Below, piece after piece: positions 1 to 8,607 of a DNA stretch of 32,075 nt (the first letter of the stretch is position 1; each line of letters opens with the position of its first letter). Origin of the DNA: Deltaproteobacteria bacterium (GTDB lineage: Bacteria; Bdellovibrionota_C; UBA2361; SZUA-149; JAITKM01); contig JAITKM010000032.1 in NCBI GenBank assembly GCA_031278395.1, forward strand, positions 1 to 32,075, read 5' to 3'. A program made the position numbers and the translations under genes. Under the pieces are notes generated by a model. That model was not told the origin of the DNA. It saw only the letters and a program-made list of their open reading frames with translations, and made no database searches.

Positions 1-91
1 CATGTTTTTCTTTTTTTAATTTTTTTGTGGTTTTTTTCCAATAACAGGTTTATTTAGTAAAGGCTTAGAAATTCTGTTGAACATGCAAATA

Positions 92-130
<39 letters not shown>

Positions 131-215
131 CACGCAAACACAAACGCAAACACCACACATACAAACAAATAATAAAGCATTACAACTATTTCTCTCATCT
201 CGCCGTTTCGACTTA

Positions 216-1487
216 ATGTTTAAATATCTTTACATCACATCAAAACGTCGATCTGATGTTCACCGTTTTTATAGACAGCTTTATCTTGAGCACGAAAAAA
301 TTTGGAACAACTTTAAGGAATTCGACAATCCGTCAAAGAATTCTGCCGAAAAATTCATAGATTCATTTGAAGAAACATTTGTCGATATTCAAAAAAATAA
401 TTTTGATTTTAATCGTCCAATTCATATCTGGGAAAATGGTGATATTGCTAACGGTGCCCATCGTCTTGCTATCTGTGCCGCTTTACAAAAAGATATTTCT
501 GTTAAACTGGTAACCAGTCCTATCTATCAGTGGGACTGGAGCTATTTTCAGCAACGTGGATTACAAAAATCAAGCTCCGACATTATCGCTTTGGAATATG
601 TCAAGTTGAACCCTAACGCTTATATCGTTTGTTTGTTTCCATCCATGCCGATGCAATACGACGACTATGTCATTAGGATTCTTAACCAATATGGTTATGT
701 GTATTATAAGAAGGAATTCACACTGTCAGTTAATGGTTGCATAAATATCCACAAAATTTCTTATGGCAAAGAAGATTGGATTGATTCTTATGATAATAAC
801 TTTGCTAACTTACAAAGACGCGCATTAAAAACAACTGGCGGACAGCAAGAAGGCACAATGCGTTCTTTCGTGTTTGTTTGTGATAATCTCGAAAAGGTTA
901 AAGAAGCAAAGAAACAAATCAGAGCAATTCTCAATATTGGCAATTATCCGGTACATATCAACGATACAAAAGAAGAGGCAATTGAATTGGCTCAAACGTT
1001 TTTTAACGATAATTCACTGTATATGTTAAACAAACTTCCATTTAATCAACGGATGGACAGAATTGATTATCTGGTGAATGAGTTTAAACAATACATATTT
1101 AAAAACGGATATAATGCTGACGATTTATGCGCCATGGGTTCAACTCCCATGGGTGTGTTTGGATTGCGAAAAAATAATGATTTTGATTTTCTACATCTCG
1201 ACCAAGATATTGTTAAACCGGATAATCCAATATTTTCACAACACACCAGCGAGTTAAGTTATTATCCTGTTTCGTTATCAGAAATAGTAATTAATCCGGC
1301 AAATCACTTTTTCTATAAAGGTGTAAAGTTTATCACGCTTGATCTCCTGAAAGAGATGAAAAAAATACGCAATCAACAAAAAGACATGAACGATGTGCGG
1401 ATAATTGATGAATTTGTAATGGGTAATACATATTATTGTCTGCCCTTTTCTAAAATACCAGAAACAACAACTAAGCACTTGTTCTAA
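216..1487 (+). CDS. ParB-like N-terminal / nucleotidyltransferase-like C-terminal protein
   Basis: The 423-residue product has no confident name. Near residues 68-90 it has the pattern FNRPIHIWENGDIANGAHRL, like the ParB/sulfiredoxin-type loop in which a GxHR motif binds nucleotide. Near residues 308-327 it has GSTPMGVFGLRKNNDFDF, which fits the GS...DxD metal-binding pattern of polymerase-beta-type nucleotidyltransferases. A C-terminal KDMNDVRIID follows, also typical of that fold. Such proteins often sit in surface-glycan loci, and the next gene is a glycosyltransferase on the opposite strand. No Shine-Dalgarno is visible before 216. The frame stays open upstream through the AC repeat and poly-C tract to a stop at 78-80, so the true N-terminus could be longer and dependent on tract length. 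Function is inferred from motifs only. Confidence 0.6.
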   Translation: MFKYLYITSKRRSDVHRFYRQLYLEHEKIWNNFKEFDNPSKNSAEKFIDSFEETFVDIQKNNFDFNRPIHIWENGDIANGAHRLAICAALQKDISVKLVTSPIYQWDWSYFQQRGLQKSSSDIIALEYVKLNPNAYIVCLFPSMPMQYDDYVIRILNQYGYVYYKKEFTLSVNGCINIHKISYGKEDWIDSYDNNFANLQRRALKTTGGQQEGTMRSFVFVCDNLEKVKEAKKQIRAILNIGNYPVHINDTKEEAIELAQTFFNDNSLYMLNKLPFNQRMDRIDYLVNEFKQYIFKNGYNADDLCAMGSTPMGVFGLRKNNDFDFLHLDQDIVKPDNPIFSQHTSELSYYPVSLSEIVINPANHFFYKGVKFITLDLLKEMKKIRNQQKDMNDVRIIDEFVMGNTYYCLPFSKIPETTTKHLF

Positions 1488-1546
1488 AATTTTTTAGCTT
1501 CTTCTGCGCCACGCGAAAATATTTGCTGACAAAAATCACTTACGAG

Positions 1547-2755
1547 TTATTTTTCAACGCTAAATACGCTTCTACCTTCTTGTTTTCCATATTTTTCGTA
1601 ATGATATAAAGGATTTAATCCTGCTTGTTTAACATCTAAATTATTATCTAAATAGAGCTGAGTTGAAAATTTTAAACTTGGATTCAGGTTTTGTTTCCAA
1701 CCAATTTTAAAATAATGTTTAGCTGGAAACATTATTTTTGTTATTCTATATGGATAACTTGTTCTATACCAAAAAGAATTAAAATAGCTTGACTGTTTAA
1801 CCAAAATAACCCCTTGATTTATTTTAGTTTTATTTACAATTAAATTTATCGCGTTTTTGCCATAAAATAATACATTATGAAATAAATAATCTATAGAATT
1901 TAGCAAAATTCTATAAACTTGTTTAGCTAAGCCTAGATTTGGAAATTTAAAGCCCATTTTACCGCGTAATTTAGGCAGATATTTAAAGATAGTATAATTA
2001 AATTTATAATGTTCATATATATACCAATCTTGAGGAACCATAGTTCGCTTTTCTTTTACCGAAGCGCGACCCCTTTCAATTTTGATTCTCAACTCTTCTT
2101 CTGATTTAGACCAATAATGATTAAGCTGAATTTTATGCCTTTGAAGATATTCTGTCTGATATACTCCTTCTAAAATTGGCTCAAAATTTTCTGTTACTGC
2201 CAGCTCGCCATCCAAGTAAAATTGATTATGAATATTACAACTGCGGACTTTGAGCGGATTAACAATACTTTTCACATGCAAACTAACCACATTTTCTTTA
2301 TCAGCATGAATTCTGGTATAATTCTCAATAACTAATCCAGCTGGTCTTGTTTTGTGCCTATTGGTATCAAATTGAACCCAATTAATAACTACAGCAGGAT
2401 ATTGTTCAAAGTCTTTGAGAAACTTTGGAATATTGTTAGCTTGAATTGGAACAATAAACTCATCAGCATCAATTATCGCCATCCATCTAGTTTGATATTT
2501 ATATTTTTCTACAGCATGCTTATATATTTCAACCTGTTGCGCTTTGCCTTGCCAAAATTCATAAACCACAAGACCCGCAGAAATATAAGGCTGTAATACT
2601 TCTCTAAGATTATCTGAGCTTTCATTATCATAAAGATAAAACCTCTCTACCCCCACTAATAAATGGTATTCAAGCCATTCTTTAATATAAGAGGCCTCAT
2701 TTTTAAGCGCGGCTAATATTGCTAAATAGATTTCCGTCTTTGGTTTTTGTAACAT
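1547..2755 (-). CDS. GT92-type (DUF23) glycosyltransferase
   Basis: A 402-residue cytosolic glycosyltransferase with a GT-A fold. The N-terminus (residues 10-50) has AALKNEASYIKEWLEYH and then YLYDNESSD, the hallmark of family 92/DUF23 enzymes. The metal-binding DxD is in IIDADEF near residue 96, and the aspartates probably bind the nucleotide sugar. The C-terminus ends with DVKQAGLNPLYHYEKYGKQEGR, a short accessory repeat common at the ends of bacterial polysaccharide glycosyltransferases. The start has no strong ribosome-binding site. The gene follows the purL homologue by 7 bases on the same strand, so the two are probably co-transcribed. It converges with the gene at 216-1487. Donor and acceptor cannot be told from sequence. 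Confidence 0.75.
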   Translation of the reverse strand: MLQKPKTEIYLAILAALKNEASYIKEWLEYHLLVGVERFYLYDNESSDNLREVLQPYISAGLVVYEFWQGKAQQVEIYKHAVEKYKYQTRWMAIIDADEFIVPIQANNIPKFLKDFEQYPAVVINWVQFDTNRHKTRPAGLVIENYTRIHADKENVVSLHVKSIVNPLKVRSCNIHNQFYLDGELAVTENFEPILEGVYQTEYLQRHKIQLNHYWSKSEEELRIKIERGRASVKEKRTMVPQDWYIYEHYKFNYTIFKYLPKLRGKMGFKFPNLGLAKQVYRILLNSIDYLFHNVLFYGKNAINLIVNKTKINQGVILVKQSSYFNSFWYRTSYPYRITKIMFPAKHYFKIGWKQNLNPSLKFSTQLYLDNNLDVKQAGLNPLYHYEKYGKQEGRSVFSVEK

Positions 2756-2762
2756 ATTATAA

Positions 2763-5045
2763 TTACATATCCTCCTGCTCTTCGAGGTTGAACATGTAAT
2801 TTAAACCATTAAGCCAGGTACGCTTAATTGTGCTAACCGGCATACTAAAATTAACTAGTCCTGTAACTTTTATATCACGTCCACCAACTAGTCCTTCGGC
2901 AAAAATATTTAATTCTTGTTTTTGGCAAAAATTTAAAAAACTAGCTCTTTTTTCCGGACTAACGCTTAGAATAAAGCGCCCTAAACTTTCGTTAAACAAC
3001 ACAACTTCCGCGCGCAGTCCTTGTAGTACAGGGTCATTAAAAATCTCTAACTCCACACCCACAGCTCTCTTGGGGCGATAAACGCAACATTCTGACAGCG
3101 CTAGCGCTAAGCCGCCGAGCGAAATATCATGGACAGTCTTAACTAAGCCTTGTTTAATTAGCGCCCGCACACAATTACAATAATAGCTATGCTCGGCTAA
3201 ATTTAGTTCCGGCAAGCTGCCAGTGATTTTTTTGTGTATATAATAAAGATATTCGGAAGCTAAAAACAAAGGACGATTAACACCAATCACAAATACCAGC
3301 TCATTAGATTGCTCAAAATAATGTTTAGTAACCTTAGTAACGTCTTCAATTAAGCCAGTCATTAAAATTGACGGCACCGCAAAGTCAGCAACTGGTTTGT
3401 CTGTCTTAATTGGAATAACAGCTTCCGATAACACAGGAATATCTAAAACAATTGAAGTATCATCAACTGCCCGTGTAACTTCAGACATCTGAATTTTTAT
3501 AATCGGATCATTTGGGTCGGATACATTTAAACAATAGCTTACCCCAAGCGGCTTTGCACCTACAGCAGTTAAATTCTGCACGGCTTCTAACATACTATAA
3601 AGCGTGCCTAAATAAGAATCTTTGGTTGAGTAAAGACAATTACTGTCCATGGTTAACCCCAAAGCGCGCTGGGGACCACCATCTGGATTAGGTAATAAGG
3701 CAACTGCCGCATCAGCTCCCTGCGCGTTAATAATTCTCAGACCTGCCTCTTTATCAAAAGCTTTAGAAATTACATTGCGTGAGCACAAGTTTGGGTTAGT
3801 TACAATATCAATCCACGCATCTTCAATAGTGGTAAAATCTCTAAACAAATCTGGATCATAAACTTCTTGCTGACTTTCAGCACGCCGCAGCATCGGGGCA
3901 GCTTTAGTCATGCGCACTTCACTACGGCTAAAACCAGTGGTTGTAGTTCGGTAAGGGATTGCCGCCCAAACTAAATGATTGGCAATTAACTCAAGATCGT
4001 CAATATCAGCTAAAAAGCCTACAGTAGTTAAGGTAATACTGTTTTTAGTGAAAAAATCCGAAACCTCACGGTGTTTATCTGGGTGAGCCACTGCTAAAAA
4101 ATTACCTAGCGGGTTATTAAGCAGCACATTTTCAAGACTAAACTTTTTAGCTTCAGTCGGGACTTTATCAACATAAAGCTGCACTCCTGAATTAAAGTGA
4201 GTTGCCATCCGAGCAGCTGCACAGGCAATACCACCTTTATTTAAGGGAAACAATTCTTCAAGCAACCCTTCTTTTAAGGCTTGCAAAATCAGTTTTAAAA
4301 ACCTTTGTTTTTGAAACGGATCCGCTATTTGAAAGGCAGAACGATAAGCTCCGTCTACCCAAACAGAGGGGAGTTTTGTGCCTAAAAATAAAATCGGAGA
4401 GCCAGGTGGCGGAGCAGCCTTTTTATTTTGCACGTAGTTGGTTTCAGTAACCCCAACTGCACCTAAATTAATACATAAAGTATCGTTAAAGGCTTTATGA
4501 AAGTAAAGGTCGCCGCCAGCAATTGGCACGCCATATGTATTAGTGAATTTACTTAAAGTATTAATAATTTTTTGAAAGGATTTATGTGTTCTAGACATTT
4601 CAGGGTCGCCTAAGCGGAGCATATCCATAAACGCCAGTGGTTCAGTGGCAGTTACAATTAGGTTGTCAATTATTTTGTCTAGGGCAAGATTAGGTCCTAA
4701 GCTTAAACTATTAGTGGTTTCCAAGTTACTCTCAGCAATGGACATGGTTATGGCTTGGTTGCGACCTAGATCTACAAATTTATTATCTAAGCGTTTGGAA
4801 TAAATAACGCGATTACCAAAAACTGCTTTTTGGCTTTGGCTTAGGCTATCGCGTAAAGTTCTAGAGGTTTTGTCCACGTTTTCTTCTGACCAGTTAAGAG
4901 CGAATATTAAGCATTCATATTCATTAGGAAAACGTCCTAAGGCAGTTAAAATTCTTTGCCATTCTGCTTGGTCTAAACCTAAGACTTTGGCATATTCAAA
5001 ATCAATAAACGGCAGTTCTTTTTTTTTTAGGATAATTGTAGCCAT
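2763..5045 (-). CDS. purL: PurL homologue (FGAM synthetase large subunit) with degenerate active site
   Basis: About 760 residues, matching the usual length of the small PurL that works with PurS and PurQ to convert FGAR to FGAM in purine synthesis. The overall PurL architecture is clear: an N-terminal NWSE segment, SLRFG-like MLRLGD, QIADPF, and in the second half DSNCLY, GAKPLG, LFNESLGRF and VHDISLGGLAL. The catalytic signatures are gone. WSEHCSY reads WSEENVD, ESHNHPS reads AESNLET, the Gly-rich TGVGG loop reads ALDK, and GGNVS reads LSEAV. The ORF is intact, so this does not look like a decaying pseudogene. I prefer ATG at 5045 (MATIILKK) over an upstream TTG at 5078; neither has a good ribosome-binding site. 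purS and purQ lie 16 kb away. It is certainly a PurL-family protein; FGAM synthetase activity is doubtful. Confidence 0.85.
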   Translation of the reverse strand: MATIILKKKELPFIDFEYAKVLGLDQAEWQRILTALGRFPNEYECLIFALNWSEENVDKTSRTLRDSLSQSQKAVFGNRVIYSKRLDNKFVDLGRNQAITMSIAESNLETTNSLSLGPNLALDKIIDNLIVTATEPLAFMDMLRLGDPEMSRTHKSFQKIINTLSKFTNTYGVPIAGGDLYFHKAFNDTLCINLGAVGVTETNYVQNKKAAPPPGSPILFLGTKLPSVWVDGAYRSAFQIADPFQKQRFLKLILQALKEGLLEELFPLNKGGIACAAARMATHFNSGVQLYVDKVPTEAKKFSLENVLLNNPLGNFLAVAHPDKHREVSDFFTKNSITLTTVGFLADIDDLELIANHLVWAAIPYRTTTTGFSRSEVRMTKAAPMLRRAESQQEVYDPDLFRDFTTIEDAWIDIVTNPNLCSRNVISKAFDKEAGLRIINAQGADAAVALLPNPDGGPQRALGLTMDSNCLYSTKDSYLGTLYSMLEAVQNLTAVGAKPLGVSYCLNVSDPNDPIIKIQMSEVTRAVDDTSIVLDIPVLSEAVIPIKTDKPVADFAVPSILMTGLIEDVTKVTKHYFEQSNELVFVIGVNRPLFLASEYLYYIHKKITGSLPELNLAEHSYYCNCVRALIKQGLVKTVHDISLGGLALALSECCVYRPKRAVGVELEIFNDPVLQGLRAEVVLFNESLGRFILSVSPEKRASFLNFCQKQELNIFAEGLVGGRDIKVTGLVNFSMPVSTIKRTWLNGLNYMFNLEEQEDM

Positions 5046-5219
5046 ATGGAAATATTTGGAAAAATGAAAAACGCGCAAGGCTATAACACAAGAAAAGCAA
5101 AAGGGGAAAGGAAAAAAACTTAACTATGAAGTAATTTATCTAGTAATTCCAAATTTTCGGATTTTTTATAAAAAATTCCAAAACACACAAACATAAAAAA
5201 TCTGACTACACTCCTTAAT

Positions 5220-5501
5220 TTAATTGGGCAAGTTAGGCTTAACGCCGTCTTTAGTTGCCATCTGTAGCCAAGACTGTTCATCGTAACCGATTTCTTTTCT
5301 GGAAATTAAGTGAGCTTTATATTCTAATTTGTTGCTATTTTCATGTTTAGGATGGGCTGGTGTTTGAAAGATTGCATCACCCGGTTCGGCAATATAATTT
5401 AACCAATAACGAGCGTCTTTAATCGTGTCTGCCTCATGAACTTGCTCACACTCACCACCTTCTTTGGTTCTTAAAATGATATATGGTTTTTCCCAGTTCA
5501 T
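5220..5501 (-). CDS. Hypothetical 93-residue protein
   Basis: I do not recognise this protein. It is acidic to neutral, has no signal peptide or membrane segment, and is rich in aromatic residues (WEKPY, ARYWLNYI, EQSWLQM). That suggests a small folded cytosolic domain. The start is well supported: GAGGAG is placed just upstream of the ATG, one of the few clear Shine-Dalgarno sequences in the window. It lies upstream of purL on the same strand, with about 175 bases between, so it may be the first gene of that transcript. The intervening stretch contains an AT-only imperfect palindrome near 5159-5179 that is too weak to call a terminator. Confidence 0.65.
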   Translation of the reverse strand: MNWEKPYIILRTKEGGECEQVHEADTIKDARYWLNYIAEPGDAIFQTPAHPKHENSNKLEYKAHLISRKEIGYDEQSWLQMATKDGVKPNLPN

Positions 5502-5759
5502 TTTTTTGGTCTCCTCAATTAAAAAATTTGTTTACAAAATTATAATTCATTTCGGCAGATTTATTTTTTTTCTAAATCTTTTTAATTATCTTTAAGTTTT
5601 ACCAGAAATCAAATAAAACATTTTTTTTATTTCTAAATTATCTAATTATTTAATATAGTTAGCATATAAATAAAAAATTCTAAACAATTTTAGCAATTCT
5701 ATCGATAATAGTTTTCGAAATTTGTAATTAAAAAATTATCCCTTAGGAATTGGATTTTT

Positions 5760-6149
5760 ATGAGTCTTGAAACATTACCACGCACAATGAAAATACTAAT
5801 CGTTGATGATTTCTCAACAATGCGCAAAATTGTTAGAAACATTTTACAACAAATGGGCTTTACCAATTTAGAAGAAGCTGAAGATGGTAAAATAGCACTC
5901 AAACGCCTCCAAGATGGCGATATAGAATTTATCATTTCAGATTGGAACATGCCAAACATGATGGGAATTGATTTATTAAAAAGTGTGCGCGCTGATGAAA
6001 AACTTAAAAACTTACCCTTCTTGATGGTCACAGCAGAATCTCAAAAAGAAAATGTTCTGCAAGCAGTTCAAGCTGGAGTTTCAAATTATATCGTAAAACC
6101 ATTTACAGCAGAAATAATGGAAGAAAAAATGAAGCTTATTTTTAAATAA
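5760..6149 (+). CDS. cheY: CheY-type single-domain response regulator
   Basis: A 129-residue receiver domain with no output domain. The acidic pair is D16-D17 in [18 protein letters not shown], the phosphoacceptor is D61 in [10 protein letters not shown], the switch threonine is in MVTAES, and the conserved lysine is in NYIVKPF. The DDFSTMR and SDWNMP segments are those of true chemotaxis CheY rather than generic receivers, so phosphorylated protein probably docks on FliM or another motility target. AGGA occurs about 11 bases before the ATG. An internal ATG at 5787 would remove only the extra N-terminal residues. No cheA or cheW is in the window; a chemoreceptor gene lies 2.5 kb downstream on the other strand. 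Confidence 0.93.
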   Translation: MSLETLPRTMKILIVDDFSTMRKIVRNILQQMGFTNLEEAEDGKIALKRLQDGDIEFIISDWNMPNMMGIDLLKSVRADEKLKNLPFLMVTAESQKENVLQAVQAGVSNYIVKPFTAEIMEEKMKLIFK

Positions 6150-6207
6150 AAAACATATATTTTTATCCTAATACACTTATTTTAACTAATAAAATTAGCA
6201 TATTAGG

Positions 6208-6277
6208 ATTAATATCTGTTTTTTTACCATATTGCAAACGCAATTAACATCTGTTTTTTTACCATATTGCAAACATA
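6208..6277. repeat. Two-copy tandem repeat, 35-base period
   Basis: Positions 6208-6242 and 6243-6277 are near-identical units. From 6214 and 6249, 26 bases match exactly, including a run of seven T and the sequence ACCATATTGCAAAC; ATTAA precedes both. It sits in the cheY-metF gap. It looks like a recent local duplication, or possibly a pair of sites for one regulator upstream of metF. Confidence 0.85.
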
Positions 6278-6318
6278 CATCTTGAATAACACCAAATTGT
6301 CTGTTACATCACCTCGCT

Positions 6319-7188
6319 ATGTCTACCACTAAAACTTTTTCAGAAATATTTGCCACTCATAAAAAAACTATTTCTTTTGAGTTTTTTCCAGCAAAAAGTG
6401 CACAACAGCAACTCGCAGCCCAAGCCACAATATTGGAGCTTATCAAATTTAATCCAGACTTTATCTCTGTTACTCATTCTACTGTTCAAAACGCTTTAGA
6501 ACTTAAACTAACTACTCTAGAATTTATTAAAAAAAATATCCCAGACCTTATCACAGTCGCACACTTGACCGCGCTAAATCACAACCTCCAAGATATTAAT
6601 TTAATCCTTGAACATTTAAAACAGCTACAAATTAGCCATATTGTAGCCTTACGCGGTGATGAACAACTCCAAGCCAAAAGCGCTGCTTTTAATTATGCCA
6701 GTGAATTAGTTACACATCTCAAGCAAGTCGGAGGATTTAGTGTAGCTGTGGCCGGCTACCCAGAAGGACATTATCAAGCAGTTTCTTTGGAGGCTGATCT
6801 TGAATTTTTAAAACAGAAAATTGATTCCGGGGCAGAATTAATTATCACTCAATTTTTTTTAGATTCAAAATTGTTTTTTCGCTTTTTAGAAAAAACTAAA
6901 AAGGCTGGCATTACAACGCCGATTTTACCTGGCATTATCTTACTCGATGATTTAGCGCTGTTACAATCTTTGGCGCAGAAATGTAAGGTTAGCCTTCCCC
7001 CAAAACTTTTTAATCAATTAGAAAAAGTCAAAGATAATAAAGCGGATTTTGCTCAGGCGAGCGCTGATTTTATTACTCAAATGTGCAACGAGTTGCTAGC
7101 TGGCGGAGCAGTTGGTTTGCATTTTTTTACTTTAAACAAAGCCGAACCAACTAAAACCATTATCAAAAACCTTGTCCAATCACTCTAA
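6319..7188 (+). CDS. metF: 5,10-methylenetetrahydrofolate reductase
   Basis: A 289-residue FAD-dependent TIM-barrel enzyme that reduces 5,10-methylene-THF to 5-methyl-THF, the methyl donor for methionine synthesis. Family motifs appear in order: SFEFFPAKS with the catalytic Glu at residue 21, FISVTHSTV, VAHLTALNH, the flavin-contact LRGDE, VAGYPEGHY, IITQFFLD and the C-terminal GLHFFTLN. The length is normal for the bacterial form without a regulatory domain. No Shine-Dalgarno is visible. The + strand is C-rich relative to G across this gene (60 C versus 30 G in 240 sampled bases). That is the reverse of dnaN on the same strand and is consistent with metF lying on the lagging side of an origin near 12.4-13.1 kb. 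Confidence 0.93.
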   Translation: MSTTKTFSEIFATHKKTISFEFFPAKSAQQQLAAQATILELIKFNPDFISVTHSTVQNALELKLTTLEFIKKNIPDLITVAHLTALNHNLQDINLILEHLKQLQISHIVALRGDEQLQAKSAAFNYASELVTHLKQVGGFSVAVAGYPEGHYQAVSLEADLEFLKQKIDSGAELIITQFFLDSKLFFRFLEKTKKAGITTPILPGIILLDDLALLQSLAQKCKVSLPPKLFNQLEKVKDNKADFAQASADFITQMCNELLAGGAVGLHFFTLNKAEPTKTIIKNLVQSL

Positions 7189-7235
7189 ACAAGATATATT
7201 TTCACAATTTCGACAGCTGCTTAACGAAAAAATAA

Positions 7236-8054
7236 ATGAAAAAAGATAATACCTATATCAAATATCAACCAGCTAGTGAAGAACTAGTGCAACGTCTAGT
7301 TGACGATCATCGCAATTGGGCAATTTCAATTGCCAAATCAATCGCGCGCTCGTGGAATTTAGATTGGCAGCTTGACGGTATTGATGGTGGAGCTTTTGAG
7401 GCTTTAATTTTTTGCGCTAGGCGTTATGATCCCAATATTGGCGTGCCATTTAGGGCATATGCCAGAAAAAGAATTCACGAATCCTGCACTATGGAAGCTA
7501 AGACTTCAAAAAGCTGGCAATATAACACAGGTAACAATGAAAACGATAACGAAACACTAGAGCGTGAAGTGTCTTTTAAGTTATTCAATATCTATCCCTC
7601 TTTACGCGAAGGCGTTTCTCTAACAACTGAAGATGGCGAAAATTCAGCCAATCACGACTACCTTCTGCGCACGACAGTAAAAATTTTATTGACAAGCGCT
7701 AACTTAATTAACATGGCTCAAGAAGCGCAGGAATTAAATAATCCTGACAACGCCTTAGAAACAACTAATATTTTAAGTATGTTAGCAAATTTAGATTCAG
7801 TGCATCAAAATATTTTGTGGTTTGTTTATTGGCAGGATTATTCTTTGCGCTCACTGGCAGAAGAGTGGGGGGTTGATGAACTGGTGGTAATTCGTGAACA
7901 TCAAACTTTGATTGATTATTTGTCAAAACAATTTCAAAGTGCTAGAGGGCAGTCGTCTAAATTAAAGCTCCGACCTAAACTTAGACCGCTAGGGAATATT
8001 TTAAATAATAGCAAACATGAGTTTCCTTTTAAAAAATTTAAAAAAGAGAAGTAA
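7236..8054 (+). CDS. Sigma-70-family-like transcription factor
   Basis: The 272-residue product has a sigma region 2 core near residues 25-95, with FEALIFCARRYDPNIGVPFRAYARKRIHES matching the GLxxAxxRYDPxxGxxFxxYAxxxI pattern of FliA/WhiG/SigF-type factors. A weaker region 4-like helix-turn-helix lies near residues 185-235 (SVHQNILWFVYWQDYSLRSLAEEWGVDELVV). The segment between them is long and unlike region 3. A basic tail ends the protein (PFKKFKKEK). It follows metF by 47 bases and is 8 bases upstream of a small Ser-rich ORF that could be its partner. It is related in layout to the gene at 10814. Whether it is a true sigma factor or a derived regulator is uncertain. Confidence 0.65.
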   Translation: MKKDNTYIKYQPASEELVQRLVDDHRNWAISIAKSIARSWNLDWQLDGIDGGAFEALIFCARRYDPNIGVPFRAYARKRIHESCTMEAKTSKSWQYNTGNNENDNETLEREVSFKLFNIYPSLREGVSLTTEDGENSANHDYLLRTTVKILLTSANLINMAQEAQELNNPDNALETTNILSMLANLDSVHQNILWFVYWQDYSLRSLAEEWGVDELVVIREHQTLIDYLSKQFQSARGQSSKLKLRPKLRPLGNILNNSKHEFPFKKFKKEK

Positions 8055-8062
8055 TAACAATC

Positions 8063-8377
8063 ATGGCTGACAAAATAAATCGTATAACTAACACTATACC
8101 ACGTTCGTCAAAAATAAATAAAACTAGTGAGGTGAATTTAAATAGTATTTCTAGTATCAAAAATATTCAAAAAACCAGTGCAGCTAGTAGAGTAAGTAGT
8201 GTTCAGCGTTCGACTATTAGTATTAGCGCTGCCGACCAAGCTAAGATGTTTCAAATGGTAGAAGAAGAGGCAAGTAAAATGTTTGAAGGACAAAACATTT
8301 CTAATCAAAAACAAGAAACTATTAAAAATTCCGTTAAACGCACAATTAGCGCTAGTGAAATTGACGAAGATGAATAG
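8063..8377 (+). CDS. Small Ser/Thr-rich protein downstream of the sigma-like gene
   Basis: 104 residues, not recognised. The N-terminal 55 residues are Ser/Thr/Asn-rich and probably disordered. Residues 55-95 (AADQAKMFQMVEEEASKMFEG and onward) should form one or two helices. The C-terminus is acidic. It starts 8 bases after the sigma-like gene, so translation is probably coupled. Small proteins with a disordered N-terminus and a helical C-terminus downstream of FliA-type sigma factors are sometimes anti-sigma factors (FlgM). That role is only suggested by position and shape here; no FlgM signature is visible. Confidence 0.55.
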   Translation: MADKINRITNTIPRSSKINKTSEVNLNSISSIKNIQKTSAASRVSSVQRSTISISAADQAKMFQMVEEEASKMFEGQNISNQKQETIKNSVKRTISASEIDEDE

Positions 8378-8519
8378 CGCAGGAAAGCTCCGCTCGCCAA
8401 TACCTTCCCGCAAAAAATTTGGGTTATCTCGAAATTCAATTATAATCTACAACACCTTAACTTCCTAGTAAGGGCGTCCTAACCTGGTAAGTATTACTAT
8501 AAATAATAAGAAAAACTCA

Positions 8520-8552
8520 CTAGTAGGTGCCCCTACTAGAACTAGATTTTTT
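8520..8552. terminator. Bidirectional intrinsic terminator between convergent genes
   Basis: A perfect 8-base inverted repeat CTAGTAGG/CCTACTAG with a TGCC loop (8520-8539) is followed by AACTAGA and six T. On the other strand the same stem is followed by TGAGTTTTTCTT. It lies between the + strand gene ending at 8377 and the chemoreceptor ending at 8608, as expected for a shared terminator. Confidence 0.75.
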
Positions 8553-8607
8553 ATATTAAAAACAATCGGTTAACCCATAAATAATCTAGCGCCCGGCAAT
8601 AAAATAA

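Noticed and set aside
5159-5179. AT-only palindrome GGATTTTTTATAAAAAATTCC
   Set aside because: Needs a bulge and has no GC stem; such palindromes are expected by chance at this composition.
6166-6209. 9-base inverted repeat ATCCTAATA/TATTAGGAT after cheY
   Set aside because: The 26-base loop and lack of a T run make it a poor terminator.
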